From Rhizobium sp. NRK18 (GTDB lineage Bacteria > Pseudomonadota > Alphaproteobacteria > Rhizobiales > Rhizobiaceae): 64,000 nucleotides of DNA. Shown one piece after another: positions 8,319 through 16,933 of this stretch. The position numbers were made by a program, and so were the translations under genes. Where the stretch lies: positions 496,001 through 560,000 of the forward strand of contig NZ_JANFMV010000001.1 of NCBI RefSeq assembly GCF_024385575.1. Reading direction: 5' to 3'. A model generated the notes under the pieces. The model had not been told where the DNA came from and did no database searches. It was given only the letters and a program-made list of their open reading frames with translations. Numbering within the stretch: position 1 is the stretch's first letter; each line of letters begins with the position of its first letter.

Positions 8319-8944
8319 GACAGATCCAGCCGGGTGGCGACGAGCTTGGACGGGATGGTGGTGGGATCGTTGAAGAAGGAGTCTGTCAGGCTCGCCTGGT
8401 TCTGGCTGATGATCTGGTCGGGATCGGGACGAACGACCGCGTGCTTGCAGGCGTTCAGCTCCTTGCCGTCGAGCTTGAAGTCACTGTCCTTGGCAAAGTC
8501 GAGGGCAGTGTAGAGGCTGGGGTCGTAGGCGCCGACGCTGATATTGCCTTTCAGCGGCAGCGGCTTGGCAGGCTTGATGGCGAAGGTGATCAGCAGGCGG
8601 TTGTCCTTGAAATCCGCCTTGATGTAGTGCGGATGCGCCATGACGACGTCTTTGCCGTTCAGCGTCACCAGCGTGTAGTAGCTATAATCGGCGAGCGAGT
8701 TGACCACCGTGTTGGAGATGTCCGCCAGTTCATCGGGCTCGAGCTTCAGGTCGGTGTTCTTGTCGTAGTCCATCATGACGCTGGAGGAGAACACCTCGTC
8801 GAAATACCAGGTATGCTTGAGTTCCAGCAGCGTCTTGTCCGGCCCTTCGACGACTTCCAGCTTGGCGTCGGCGAAGACGTGCGGATGGGCGAGCGCCGGG
8901 ATCGGCGTCAGGCACATGAGTGCGGCGAGCGCTGCTTTCTTCAT
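8312..8944 (-). CDS. DUF1007 family periplasmic protein
   Basis: The 210-residue protein has a signal peptide ending in ALA before HPHVFADAKLEVV, the typical start of mature DUF1007 proteins, where the two histidines are suited to bind metal. An acidic EF-hand-like stretch MDYDKNTDLKLEPDELADI lies near residues 58-76. DUF1007 genes are usually next to NicO-type transporters, as here (seven-base overlap), so it is probably a periplasmic metal-binding partner of the transporter. The exact metal (Ni, Co or Zn) is unknown. Confidence 0.85.
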   Translation of the reverse strand: MKKAALAALMCLTPIPALAHPHVFADAKLEVVEGPDKTLLELKHTWYFDEVFSSSVMMDYDKNTDLKLEPDELADISNTVVNSLADYSYYTLVTLNGKDVVMAHPHYIKADFKDNRLLITFAIKPAKPLPLKGNISVGAYDPSLYTALDFAKDSDFKLDGKELNACKHAVVRPDPDQIISQNQASLTDSFFNDPTTIPSKLVATRLDLSC

Positions 8945-9016
8945 CGCGACGGTCTTTCCTGAACGGGAGCATCTTCGTTGGTCATGAAAGAGTCCGAAAT
9001 GCGGCGGCGGCCATGC

Positions 9017-9913
9017 TCATTCCTGCGACTTCTTGAACCAGTTCGACATGAAGTCGACAAACGTCCGAACCTTGGCCGGCAGATAGCGCCGGTGCGGATA
9101 GACGACGTAGATGCCCCTGTCCTTGGCCATGTAATCCTCGAACAGACTGACCAGCGCACCCGATTCGACGTGGCTGCGGGCCACGAAGTCCGGCACGACG
9201 GCGACGCCCAGCCCGGCAAGCGCCCCGCGGAGCGTCGCCCTCGGGCTGTTGACCTCCAGCGGGCCGGTGACATTGACATTGAAGCCGCCGCCTTCGGGAT
9301 CGTGAAACCTGAGGCTGTTGTGCGAGCGGGCGTTGGTATCGACGAGGAACGGCACGTTGGTCAGGTCCTGCGGGCGTTCCAGCGGACCGTATTTCTCGAT
9401 GAAGTCGTTAGAGGCGCAGACCAGGACACGGAAATCGCTGATCTTGCGGGCGATCAGGCCGGAATCCTCCATCTTAGTGATCCGGATGGCGGCGTCGAAG
9501 CCTTCCTCGATGAGATCGGCGAATCGGTCCTCCGACGATATCTCCAGTGACAGGTCGGGATGTTCGACGATGAAGTCGATCAGCGACTGGCCGACTTCGG
9601 CATCGACGAAAGTGCGCGGCGCGGTGATGCGCAGCTTACCCTTCAGATCGGCATTGTTCTCGCGCACGAGATCGGCGAGGCTGTCGATTTCCTTGAGGAT
9701 GTCCGACGCGGAACGATAATAGGTGTGGCCGGCTTCCGTCATCGAGAACTGCCGCGTGGTGCGATTCAGGAGGAGTGCGCCAAGCTCGTCCTCCAGTTCC
9801 CGCACATATTTCGACAGCAATGCCTTGGACCGGCCCGTGCGCCTGGCAGCAGCGGAAAAGCCTTCGGCCTCGACGACGTCGATGAAGGCGCGGATGCGGG
9901 TGAGGGTATCCAT
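9017..9913 (-). CDS. LysR family transcriptional regulator
   Basis: The 298-residue protein has an N-terminal LysR helix-turn-helix (FIDVVEAEGFSAAARRTGRS, about residues 11-30) and a substrate-binding domain with the subgroup pattern RITAPRTFVDAEVGQSLIDF typical of the CrgA/AaeR-like group. AGGAG lies upstream of the ATG. The gene stands alone, divergent from the ornithine decarboxylase region across a 521-base gap; that distance and the leader RNA of odc make a direct regulatory link uncertain. Target genes and ligand are unknown. Confidence 0.88.
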   Translation of the reverse strand: MDTLTRIRAFIDVVEAEGFSAAARRTGRSKALLSKYVRELEDELGALLLNRTTRQFSMTEAGHTYYRSASDILKEIDSLADLVRENNADLKGKLRITAPRTFVDAEVGQSLIDFIVEHPDLSLEISSEDRFADLIEEGFDAAIRITKMEDSGLIARKISDFRVLVCASNDFIEKYGPLERPQDLTNVPFLVDTNARSHNSLRFHDPEGGGFNVNVTGPLEVNSPRATLRGALAGLGVAVVPDFVARSHVESGALVSLFEDYMAKDRGIYVVYPHRRYLPAKVRTFVDFMSNWFKKSQE

Positions 9914-10039
9914 TCAGGGCTCCTGCTTCGTGCAGGATTATTGAACGGAAAGCGGCAATTCGTTCAATGCATTTTTTGGAAAAACCTCTCAAAAAACTCT
10001 TGATTATTACAGGCGGAAATCATATCTCCTCGCTTGCCC

Positions 10040-10430
10040 AAAGTCGCACGTGCCTGTGGGTGTCCGCCGATCTCTCGACAAGGTGAGGGACACGGTAAGG
10101 TACCTGGAACTAACCCCTCCAGTCGTTTCTCCGGCCAACCGGTGATGCGAGGACATCTTGAAGCAACGACGGTGCGGGCCTTTCTGGTGTCTGCCGGCTT
10201 TCCAACAGCCGGGGTTACTGAAGAGGCACACCTTCATTGCCGGAAGTGCGGTCGGGTTCCCCAACCAATCCAAGGCAGACAAAGCGGAATTGAAACCCTC
10301 GCGGGTTTTGGTTCGCCTTCGCGTATCGAGCGTTATCCATGGTTCCGGCAGCTCCAAAGGCCGGTCTCGTGCAGAGCGCCCGACACTTTTGTCCTCCGGT
10401 TTTCCGGACCATTGGAATTCGAAAGGGTAA
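10040..10430 (+). ncRNA. speF: speF-type leader RNA upstream of ornithine decarboxylase
   Basis: The 521 bases between lysR and the decarboxylase hold no convincing gene on either strand. They contain a series of stems: GTGTCC/GGACAC (10060-10065 with 10088-10093), CCGGCT/AGCCGG (10194-10199 with 10207-10212) inside a GTGT/ACAC stem, AAACCC/GGGTTT closing a TCGC loop (10293-10308), and CCGG/CCGG (10396-10407) just before the AAAGGG ribosome site at 10422-10427. A structured leader of roughly 400 bases in front of ornithine decarboxylase genes is known in alphaproteobacteria as the speF motif. Assignment rests on context and stems, not on a covariance model; the boundaries are approximate. Confidence 0.65.
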
Positions 10431-10434
10431 CACG

Positions 10435-11568
10435 ATGACGACTGCACGCATCCTCGACTTTATCAAGAACCGCCGTCCGGAAGGCCCGTGCCTCGTCGTT
10501 GACCTCGACGTCGTGCGTGGCAACTTCGAAACGTTCCGTCACGCCATGCCGGACAGCGCCATCTACTACGCCGTCAAGGCCAACCCGGCCCCGGAAATCC
10601 TTCGTCTGCTCGCCAGCCTCGGCTCCAATTTCGATTGCGCATCCGTTGCCGAAATCGAAATGGCGCTCGACGCTGGCGCGACCGCCGAGCGCGTTTCGTA
10701 CGGTAACACGATCAAGAAGGAGCGCGACATTGCCCGCGCTCACGCGCTCGGCGTTTCTCTCTTCGCCGTCGACAGCCACGAGGAAGTCGAGAAGATTTCC
10801 CGCGCGGCTCCCGGCGCACGCGTCTTCTGCCGCGTGCTGACGGACGGCGAAGGTGCGGAATGGCCGCTGTCTCGCAAGTTCGGTTGCGTGCCGCAGATGG
10901 CCGTCGACGTGCTCGTCTACGCCCATCAGCTGGGCCTCGAATCCTATGGCGTCTCGTTCCACGTCGGTTCGCAGATGACCATGGTCGATGCCTGGGATTC
11001 GGCTCTCGCCGATGCCAAGCGCGTCTTCGTCCAGCTTGCCAAGCAGGGCATCACGCTGAAGATGGTCAACATGGGCGGTGGCTTCCCGACGAAGTACCTG
11101 AAGGACATCCCGTCGGCAGAAGCCTACGGCCTGGCCATCAACGGTGCGCTGCGCAAGCACTTCGGCAACCGCCTGCCGCTGACGATCATCGAGCCCGGCC
11201 GCGGCATGGTCGGCAATGCCGGCACGATCAAGGCTGAAGTCGTCCTGATTTCGAAGAAGTCGGACAACGACAACCATCGCTGGGTCTTCCTCGACATCGG
11301 CAAGTTCGGCGGTCTGGCCGAAACCATGGACGAGGCGATCCGCTACCCGATCCGCACCGAGCGGGACGGCGACGAGATGGAGCCCTGCGTGCTGGCCGGC
11401 CCGACCTGCGATTCGGCTGACGTGCTCTATGAAAAGAACATGTACCCGCTGCCGCTCACGCTCTCGATCGGCGACGAAGTTCTGATCGAAGGCACCGGCG
11501 CCTACACGACCACCTACTCGGCGGTCGCCTTCAACGGCTTCGAGCCCTTGAAGTCCTACGTGATCTGA
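10435..11568 (+). CDS. Ornithine decarboxylase (fold-III, PLP-dependent)
   Basis: The start at 10435 follows the ribosome site AAAGGG and gives a 377-residue enzyme, the usual size for the eukaryotic-type bacterial family. The PLP-binding Lys48 is in YYAVKANP, the glycine-rich phosphate loop is GGGFP, a PLP-contacting EPGRGMVG follows, and the C-terminal PTCDSAD contains the catalytic Cys contributed across the dimer. It makes putrescine from ornithine; some relatives also accept lysine, and this is not settled here. Expression is probably controlled by the structured leader upstream. A stem-loop follows the stop codon. Confidence 0.93.
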   Translation: MTTARILDFIKNRRPEGPCLVVDLDVVRGNFETFRHAMPDSAIYYAVKANPAPEILRLLASLGSNFDCASVAEIEMALDAGATAERVSYGNTIKKERDIARAHALGVSLFAVDSHEEVEKISRAAPGARVFCRVLTDGEGAEWPLSRKFGCVPQMAVDVLVYAHQLGLESYGVSFHVGSQMTMVDAWDSALADAKRVFVQLAKQGITLKMVNMGGGFPTKYLKDIPSAEAYGLAINGALRKHFGNRLPLTIIEPGRGMVGNAGTIKAEVVLISKKSDNDNHRWVFLDIGKFGGLAETMDEAIRYPIRTERDGDEMEPCVLAGPTCDSADVLYEKNMYPLPLTLSIGDEVLIEGTGAYTTTYSAVAFNGFEPLKSYVI

Positions 11569-11575
11569 TAGGCCT

Positions 11576-11596
11576 GCTCCGGCGAACAGCCGGAGC
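11576..11596 (+). terminator. Stem-loop after ornithine decarboxylase
   Basis: GCTCCGGC (11576-11583) pairs perfectly with GCCGGAGC (11589-11596) around a GAACA loop, eight bases after the stop codon. No U-tract follows, so it may only partly terminate or may stabilise the 3' end before the downstream GNAT gene. Confidence 0.45.
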
Positions 11597-11643
11597 GGCA
11601 ATCTCACAAATTTTCGAAGTTTCTAGGGAATGGGGAGGCCGCC

Positions 11644-12231
11644 ATGGCCGCTGTTCTTGGTGCCGTGCACGCAAATTTTGCGCCGGCGTTCGTACTTGAC
11701 GTTGAAAATCAGGGCGATGTTGCCGCCCGTGAGCGCCTGCTCGACCAGGCCATGGGCAGGAACCGCCGCCGCAAGTCTTCGGAGAAGCTGCGCCGTGGCC
11801 GGCTTCCGTCGGAAGGCCTGGCATTCGTCGCCCGCGACGATTCCGGTCGGGTCATCGGCACGGTGCGCCTTTGGGACATCGAGGCCGGCATCGATACGTG
11901 CGGCAGGCCGGTGAAGGCGCTCCTGCTCGGGCCGCTTGCCGTCGATCCGGCGCATGAGGGCAAGGGCATCGGCGGCGCGCTGATGCGTCATGCGATCATG
12001 GAAGCGAAGATGCGCGGCCATGGTGCGATCCTGCTCGTCGGCGATGCCGCCTACTACGAACGCTTCGGCTTCTTCGCGGACAAGACCCAGCACCTGGTCA
12101 TGCCGGGTCCGTTCGAGCGTGCGCGCTTCCTTTCGCTGGAGCTTGTCGAAGGCTGGCTTGACGGTGCAGCCGGCATGCTGACGGCCGCAGGCCGCAAGCT
12201 TCCGCTCCAGGCGCTGCGCAAGGCCGCTTGA
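11644..12231 (+). CDS. GNAT family N-acetyltransferase (YhbS-like)
   Basis: The 195-residue protein has the GNAT acetyl-CoA loop as LAVDPAHEGKGIGGALMRHA (about residues 99-118, Q/RxxGxG/A pattern) and the later AAYYERFGF (about residues 136-144), typical of the YhbS-like subgroup. GGGGAGG lies upstream of the ATG at 11644. It follows the ornithine decarboxylase gene by 75 bases and could acetylate a polyamine or other amine product, but that is a guess from location. A stem-loop separates the two genes. Confidence 0.85.
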   Translation: MAAVLGAVHANFAPAFVLDVENQGDVAARERLLDQAMGRNRRRKSSEKLRRGRLPSEGLAFVARDDSGRVIGTVRLWDIEAGIDTCGRPVKALLLGPLAVDPAHEGKGIGGALMRHAIMEAKMRGHGAILLVGDAAYYERFGFFADKTQHLVMPGPFERARFLSLELVEGWLDGAAGMLTAAGRKLPLQALRKAA

Positions 12232-12528
12232 TCCGGCAGCCGGAATTTGTCCGGCGTCCCGTCGCAACTGTTTCCGGCCGTCGGCGAATCATCGTTGGCG
12301 GCCGTTTTGCTTGCCTTCGGTCCTTGCACATCGATCCCGATGACGGTGCGCATTGCCTGGCTGTTTTGACGGACGTCATTCCTGGGAAATACAACTTAAC
12401 GTATGTCTATTCGTCTCTGTCTTTTTTGTCGCAGAGCTCCCTTCCGTTGATCTGAATCAATCGTCTGTTCCTCCGCTCCGCTTTACTCCGCGCGAGGCAT
12501 GGCCTTGTTTATTTTAGGAGAAATTGAA
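12232..12528 (+). other. Intergenic region with ompW promoter
   Basis: No gene is visible here. The stretch contains the FNR/FixK-type box at 12447-12460 and the ompW ribosome site AGGAG at 12516-12520. Confidence 0.5.
12447..12460. promoter_or_regulatory. FNR/FixK-type anaerobox upstream of ompW
   Basis: TTGATCTGAATCAA matches TTGAT-N4-ATCAA, the consensus of FNR/FixK/FnrN sites, with both half-sites exact. It is 68 bases before the ompW ATG, a distance that fits class II activation near position -41 if transcription starts about 28 bases before the ATG. The box predicts induction under low oxygen. Confidence 0.75.
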
Positions 12529-13218
12529 ATGGGCATTCGCTGGACGGCTTGGACTTTCGCACTGGCTGCAACAACAACTTTCATCGCCGCGGCGCCGGCG
12601 GCCATGGCGGCCGATCTGGCGCCTGCAACTCCCGCGGCAGAAGCGCCGGCGGCTCAGCTCACCCCATGGCAGGTCCGCATCCGCGGTCTCGGCGTCGTGC
12701 CGAATGACGACGGTAAAGTGGATGGCGTGTCGGGGTCGGACCTGTCCTACAGCAACACGGTCATTCCGGAACTCGACATCAGCTACTACTTTACCGACAA
12801 CATTGCCGCCGAACTGATCCTTGGTACGACCTACTCCAATATCTATGGCGACGGATCGATCGACGGTCTCGGACGCATCGGCAAGACCTGGATCCTGCCG
12901 CCGACGCTGACGCTGCAGTACCACTTCACCAATTTCGGCGACTTCAAGCCGTATCTGGGTGCCGGTGTGAACTACACCATGTTCTACAATCAGGACGGCC
13001 ATGGTTCGGTTACGGACCTCAAGGTGAAGGACACCTTCGGCGTCGCCCTGCAGGCCGGCTTCGACTACATGCTCGACGATCACTGGGGCGTGAACTTCGA
13101 CGTCAAGAAGATCTTCCTCAATGCCGACTACGACGCAAAGCTCGGCGGGACACCGATCAGCGGCAAGGCCAAGCTCGATCCGTGGCTGATCGGTGCCGGC
13201 GTGACCTACCGCTTCTAG
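12529..13218 (+). CDS. ompW: OmpW family outer-membrane protein
   Basis: The start at 12529 follows AGGAG and gives a clear signal peptide (residues 1-27, ending AMA). The mature part of about 200 residues has amphipathic strands, FTDNIAAELILGTT, LTLQYHFTNFGDFKPYLGAGVNYTMFY, and the final WLIGAGVTYRF ending in Phe, the insertion signal of an eight-stranded barrel. OmpW proteins form narrow hydrophobic channels and are often induced by low oxygen; a perfect FNR/FixK box lies upstream. The gene is monocistronic, with a stem-loop downstream. Confidence 0.9.
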   Translation: MGIRWTAWTFALAATTTFIAAAPAAMAADLAPATPAAEAPAAQLTPWQVRIRGLGVVPNDDGKVDGVSGSDLSYSNTVIPELDISYYFTDNIAAELILGTTYSNIYGDGSIDGLGRIGKTWILPPTLTLQYHFTNFGDFKPYLGAGVNYTMFYNQDGHGSVTDLKVKDTFGVALQAGFDYMLDDHWGVNFDVKKIFLNADYDAKLGGTPISGKAKLDPWLIGAGVTYRF

Positions 13219-13238
13219 GCGGCGGCCTGAGCATGTCG

Positions 13239-13261
13239 TCCGCGGGAAGGCGGCCCGCGGA
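13239..13261 (+). terminator. Stem-loop after ompW
   Basis: TCCGCGGG (13239-13246) pairs with CCCGCGGA (13254-13261), loop of seven bases, followed by TTGACATTTTC. Reasonable intrinsic terminator, with a weak U-tract. Confidence 0.5.
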
Positions 13262-13458
13262 TTGACATTTTCAAGGTCACACACTATCTCGGGCGGCAAG
13301 GGCTGGAACCCCTGCCGCTCGCTGGCTTTGCAAGAAGCCCATGGTGAAGTTCCCTCTTCCAAGAGACACGGTTCATGCTTTTTCAAGGCATCCGGCCGGT
13401 GGCAATGCGGGCACCCACATTATCAGGCCACACCGGGATGCCGGAAAAGAGGACTGTC

Positions 13459-13905
13459 ATGAGCGGACTATCCATGCCGCTGCCCGCCCTTCACGCATTG
13501 AAGGACCAGGCCAAGCGCCTGCGTGCTTCCCTGGAAGGCGAGGGAGCATCCATAAGTCATTCGAAAGCCCTGGAACTGATCGCGAAGCAATATGGCCTTC
13601 GCGACTGGAACACGCTTGCGGCGATTGCCGGCAACCGGCCGCCGCTCAACCCCTACATGCTGGGCTCGCGGGTCTCCGGCCATTATCTCGGCCAGGCGTT
13701 CTCCGGTGAAATCATCGGCGTGCAGGCGGTCTCGGCGCAGCCGGGGCGTTACCGCATCACGCTTGATTTCGACGAGCCGGTGGACGTCGTCACCTTCGAC
13801 AGTTTTTCGGCCTTCCGCAAGCGAGTCTCGTGCACGATCGGCGAAGACGGCTGCACGGTGGAGAAAACCTCCAACGGAAGGCCTCATCTTGAACTGGCCT
13901 GGTGA
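13459..13905 (+). CDS. Glyoxalase-related protein
   Basis: The start at 13459 follows AGAGGA. The 148-residue protein has the family pattern LKDQAKRLRASL near residues 13-24, ISHSKALELIAKQYGLRDWNTLAA near residues 34-57 (broken here as ISHSKALELIAKQYG and LRDWNTLAA), and a C-terminal part FDEPVDVVTFDSFSAFRKRVSC. This is the small family annotated as glyoxalase-related; no metal-binding glyoxalase triad is apparent and its activity is unknown. A strong terminator follows the gene. Confidence 0.7.
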   Translation: MSGLSMPLPALHALKDQAKRLRASLEGEGASISHSKALELIAKQYGLRDWNTLAAIAGNRPPLNPYMLGSRVSGHYLGQAFSGEIIGVQAVSAQPGRYRITLDFDEPVDVVTFDSFSAFRKRVSCTIGEDGCTVEKTSNGRPHLELAW

Positions 13906-13950
13906 CCGTCAGGCGGGTTTCGGAAGGCCGACTGGCAGCACAAGGACGAA

Positions 13951-13982
13951 AAGACCGGCGGAGTTTGCTCCGCCGGTCTTTT
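13951..13982. terminator. Strong bidirectional terminator
   Basis: AAGACCGGCGGAG (13951-13963) pairs perfectly with CTCCGCCGGTCTT (13968-13980) around TTTG and is followed by TT on the plus strand, preceded by AAAA-type bases that give a U-run on the minus strand. It separates convergent genes. Confidence 0.85.
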
Positions 13983-14001
13983 GCTTGCGGTCCGGTTCGG
14001 C

Positions 14002-14721
14002 TCAGAAAGCCTTGAAGGACGAGATCTTGTTGTTCATCAGAAGCAGCGTCGGCCGGTTTTGGGTGATGGCGGTGCAGGTGCCGCTCATGTACCAGTCCTT
14101 GCAGACCATGACCTTGGCCGAGCCAATGAGCTTGATCGAGGAAATCCGATCGTTCCAGAAGCCCTGAAGCTTGGCGTTGGACTTGCCCGGCGAAACGCAG
14201 AAGTGCGGGCCCTGATAGTTCACCTTGCTGTAGAAGCACACCTGGCTGAGCGTCAGCTTGGGCGGCAGTTTCGGCGGGATCGGGGGCTTCGGCGGTTGTG
14301 GCTTGGGCGGCTGCGGCTGCGGAGGCGGGGGCTGGTTGGACGGTGCGCCGGCGCCGCACCCCATCTGCACGCCGCCGGGGCCGATCTGGATGCCGCAATC
14401 GTCGAGCGGGTTGCCCGGGCCGTTGCCGCCGGCGTCTTCCTCGTCGTCTGCGGGGCCGTTATTGCCGCCGACGGCCAGGAAATTGCTGCTGACCCAGCCG
14501 TCGGTGCCGGTGTGCTCGACGAAGCACCAGCCGGATGCGCATTCCTTTATCTCGACGTGCTCGCCGTCATAGAGCTGGTCGACCTTGGAAAAGCTCGTGC
14601 CGGGTCCGGTGCGAACGTTGACGTTGCCGGTGGCGATGCCGGATGCCGCCAGCGCGCTGCCGGCGAATAGGGATAGGGTGATTGCCAGGGCAGCGCCCGA
14701 AGCCTTGCTGAAGTTGGTCAT
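14002..14721 (-). CDS. Secreted SH3b / crystallin-like protein
   Basis: The start at 14721 follows AGGAGAG and gives a signal peptide (residues 1-26, ending ALA). Residues about 30-85 form a bacterial SH3 domain (NVNVRTGPGTSFSKV, GWCFVEHTGTDGWVSS). A long acidic and then proline-rich linker (QPPPPQPQPPKPQPPKP) leads to a C-terminal domain with VCFYSKVNYQGPHFCVSPG and ISSIKLIG, the beta/gamma-crystallin-like or peptidase-inhibitor I36-like Greek-key pattern with paired cysteines. Likely periplasmic or cell-wall associated. No enzyme motif is seen. The combination suggests a cell-envelope binding or inhibitor protein. Confidence 0.75.
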   Translation of the reverse strand: MTNFSKASGAALAITLSLFAGSALAASGIATGNVNVRTGPGTSFSKVDQLYDGEHVEIKECASGWCFVEHTGTDGWVSSNFLAVGGNNGPADDEEDAGGNGPGNPLDDCGIQIGPGGVQMGCGAGAPSNQPPPPQPQPPKPQPPKPPIPPKLPPKLTLSQVCFYSKVNYQGPHFCVSPGKSNAKLQGFWNDRISSIKLIGSAKVMVCKDWYMSGTCTAITQNRPTLLLMNNKISSFKAF

Positions 14722-14836
14722 TGTCTCTCTCCTCTGGATGGTCGGCATGCTGTCCTCATGCCGGTGAGAAGAAGATAACACCGCACCGCCTGAACGCGTT
14801 GTGAAGTCTTCGTTTAGCTTTCATTCATGCGCATGG

Positions 14837-14870
14837 AAGAAGAGCGGCAATGTGAATTGCCGCTCTTCTT
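14837..14870 (-). terminator. Terminator after the chemoreceptor gene
   Basis: A 14-base perfect stem, AAGAAGAGCGGCAA (14837-14850) with TTGCCGCTCTTCTT (14857-14870), loop TGTGAA. It lies just beyond the stop of the minus-strand chemoreceptor gene, and the descending arm on that strand ends in pyrimidines. Confidence 0.7.
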
Positions 14871-14898
14871 GCTTCATCTTGGAACGGATTGAGCCGGA

Positions 14899-16749
14899 CT
14901 ATGCCGCGCGACTTCTCTGCGCTGCCGTCGACTGGCTCAGCTTGAACTGTTCGATGAGGCCGGCCAGTGCCTGTGCGTCGGAGGCGAGGCGGTGTGTGAG
15001 TGCGGCCGTCTCTTCCACCATCGCGGCGTTCTGCTGGGTCATCTGGTCCATCTGGCCGACGGCCGAATTGACCTCGTTCAGGCCCGTCGACTGCTCGCTG
15101 GCGCTCGTCGCGATGGCGCCGATCGACTCGTTGATGCGGGCGACCTGCGAGGCGATCGCCTCCAGCGCTTCACCGGTATTGCGCACCAGCGTTACCCCGC
15201 TCTGGACTTCCTGGCCCGACTTTTCAATGAGGCCCTTGATGTCCTTGGCGGCATTCGCCGAGCGTTGCGCCAGTTCGCGAACTTCCTGCGCGACGACGGC
15301 AAAACCCTTGCCGGCTTCCCCGGCGCGGGCGGCTTCGACGCCGGCATTGAGGGCGAGGAGGTTCGTCTGGAAGGCGATTTCGTCGATGACGTTGATGATC
15401 GACGAGATCTCGCCGGATGCGCCCTCGATGCGGCCCATGGCGGCAATCGCGTCGGCAACGACCTGGGCGGAGGCTTCGGAGCTCTTCTTCGCTGCATCGA
15501 CCATCTGCGCGGCTTCGCGGGCGCGGGCCGATGCATTGCCGACGGTCGACGTGATCTCGTCGAGCGCTGCGGAGGTCTCCTCCAGCGAGGCGGCCTGCTG
15601 TTCGGTCCGCTTCGAGAGATTGTCGGATGCCGAGCGCATTTCCATCGCGCTGTCGTCGATCGACCGGGCGTTGGTGCTGACTGCTGTCAGGGTCTCGTTG
15701 AGCTTGCGGACCGAGGCGTTGAAATCGGTGCGGACGCGTTCCATGTCGCCGTGGAAGCTGCCATCGATACTGACGGTCAGATCGCCCTGCGACAGGCGGG
15801 TCAGGCCTTCGGCCAGGCGGTCGACCGAATGGCGAATGAGATCGGCGTCGCGGGACTTTTCGCTTTCGGTCGCGGCGCGCTCCTGCTCGGCGGTCTCGCG
15901 GATCGTTTCGGACTGCTTGCGCAGTTCGCGCCCTTCGAGCTCGTTGCGGCGGAAGATGTCGATCGCGCGCGACAGGTCGCCGATCTCGTTGCCGAGCGTC
16001 AGGTTGGGCACCTCGACGGCAAGTTCGCCGTCCGTCATGCGGCGTGCGACGTCGGTCAGCTTCGGCAGTCCGCCAAGTGCTGCGCGCATCGCCAGTGCAA
16101 TCAGACAGGCTGCAACGAGAGTGGCGACGATTGCTGCGATACCGACCTTGACGCCGATCTCGCTGGCCACCGCATTGATTTCCTGGGCGTCAACGCCGGC
16201 ATAGAGAATGCCGGTCACCTGTCCTGCCGGAGAGAAGATCGGCTGGTAGATGGTGTAATAGGGCTTGCCGAGAATGACGGCCTCGCCGCGATAGGTCTGG
16301 CCCTTGGTGACGACCGGATAGACGGCGCCCTTCTGTCCGAGCTGGGTGCCGACCGCACGATTGCCGTCCGGCTTGACGATGTTGGTCGTCTGACGCCAGA
16401 AATCCTTGGAAGCGTCATCCCACGCAAAGATCGTCGCCGTCTCGCCGGAAATGCGGCCGACGCTGTCGATCATTGCGTGATCCTTCACGTCGGTCGGAAC
16501 CTTGTCCATGACGATCTTGTCGACATTGCCGTTCTTGTCATAGGTCACCTTCGTGCCGTCAACATCGCGGCTGACGATTTCGGCGGCGATGCGCAGACTG
16601 CGGTTCTGGCCGTCGATCGCATTGGTGCGGACGTTGGTGGAAATGACCTGCCAGGTCACGACGAAGGTGGCGGCAAGGGCCGCGAGCGTCACAACGGTGC
16701 TCAAGATGGTGACCGTCTTGACCAAGCCAAAACGCGACAGAAGTTTCAT
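14899..16749 (-). CDS. Methyl-accepting chemotaxis protein
   Basis: The start at 16749 gives [16 protein letters not shown], a normal receptor N-terminus; upstream in-frame codons look non-coding. The 616 residues comprise TM1 (about 11-33), a periplasmic Cache-type domain (about 40-195, with [22 protein letters not shown], broken across residues 164-184), TM2 (about 199-221), HAMP (222-275) and a long cytoplasmic coiled-coil with the hairpin tip [21 protein letters not shown]. It senses an unknown small ligand and signals to CheA. No CheB/CheR-binding pentapeptide is visible at the C-terminus. No che genes are nearby, so it is an orphan receptor. Confidence 0.93.
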   Translation of the reverse strand: MKLLSRFGLVKTVTILSTVVTLAALAATFVVTWQVISTNVRTNAIDGQNRSLRIAAEIVSRDVDGTKVTYDKNGNVDKIVMDKVPTDVKDHAMIDSVGRISGETATIFAWDDASKDFWRQTTNIVKPDGNRAVGTQLGQKGAVYPVVTKGQTYRGEAVILGKPYYTIYQPIFSPAGQVTGILYAGVDAQEINAVASEIGVKVGIAAIVATLVAACLIALAMRAALGGLPKLTDVARRMTDGELAVEVPNLTLGNEIGDLSRAIDIFRRNELEGRELRKQSETIRETAEQERAATESEKSRDADLIRHSVDRLAEGLTRLSQGDLTVSIDGSFHGDMERVRTDFNASVRKLNETLTAVSTNARSIDDSAMEMRSASDNLSKRTEQQAASLEETSAALDEITSTVGNASARAREAAQMVDAAKKSSEASAQVVADAIAAMGRIEGASGEISSIINVIDEIAFQTNLLALNAGVEAARAGEAGKGFAVVAQEVRELAQRSANAAKDIKGLIEKSGQEVQSGVTLVRNTGEALEAIASQVARINESIGAIATSASEQSTGLNEVNSAVGQMDQMTQQNAAMVEETAALTHRLASDAQALAGLIEQFKLSQSTAAQRSRAA

Positions 16750-16878
16750 GTCGGGGACCCCCAGGAAATTAGAATTTGTCAAATTTTGTGGGAAGATGAT
16801 TAAGTAACGGTGAATCCGGACTTTTGTGTCGGGTTCTACTGTCCCGGACAAAAGACAACCTGGGTTGGATACACTCTA

Positions 16879-16896
16879 AAGCCTTTGAGAAGGCTT
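16879..16896 (-). terminator. Stem-loop after the CobW-WD40-DUF2267 operon
   Basis: AAGCCTT (16879-16885) pairs with AAGGCTT (16890-16896) around TGAG. On the minus strand it follows the DUF2267 stop by about 38 bases and is followed by a short T-run. A modest terminator. Confidence 0.45.
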
Positions 16897-16933
16897 GGAT
16901 ATTAGTGATTGCAGAATAAGATTGACGGCGCGA

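Noticed and set aside
10339..10434. In-frame extension of ornithine decarboxylase to an ATG at 10339
   Set aside because: It would put the leader stem before the ribosome site into coding sequence; the start at 10435 follows AAAGGG and matches the family N-terminus.
10034..10438. Small open frames inside the ornithine decarboxylase leader
   Set aside because: No family resemblance, weak or absent ribosome sites, and the region is better explained by RNA structure. A translated regulatory peptide is not excluded.
14992..16803. A 603-codon open frame on the plus strand opposite the chemoreceptor
   Set aside because: The chemoreceptor on the minus strand has clear domains; the antisense frame has none.
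16821..16854. Imperfect inverted repeat upstream of the chemoreceptor gene
   Set aside because: The stem has a bulge and no known function fits; it may be chance.
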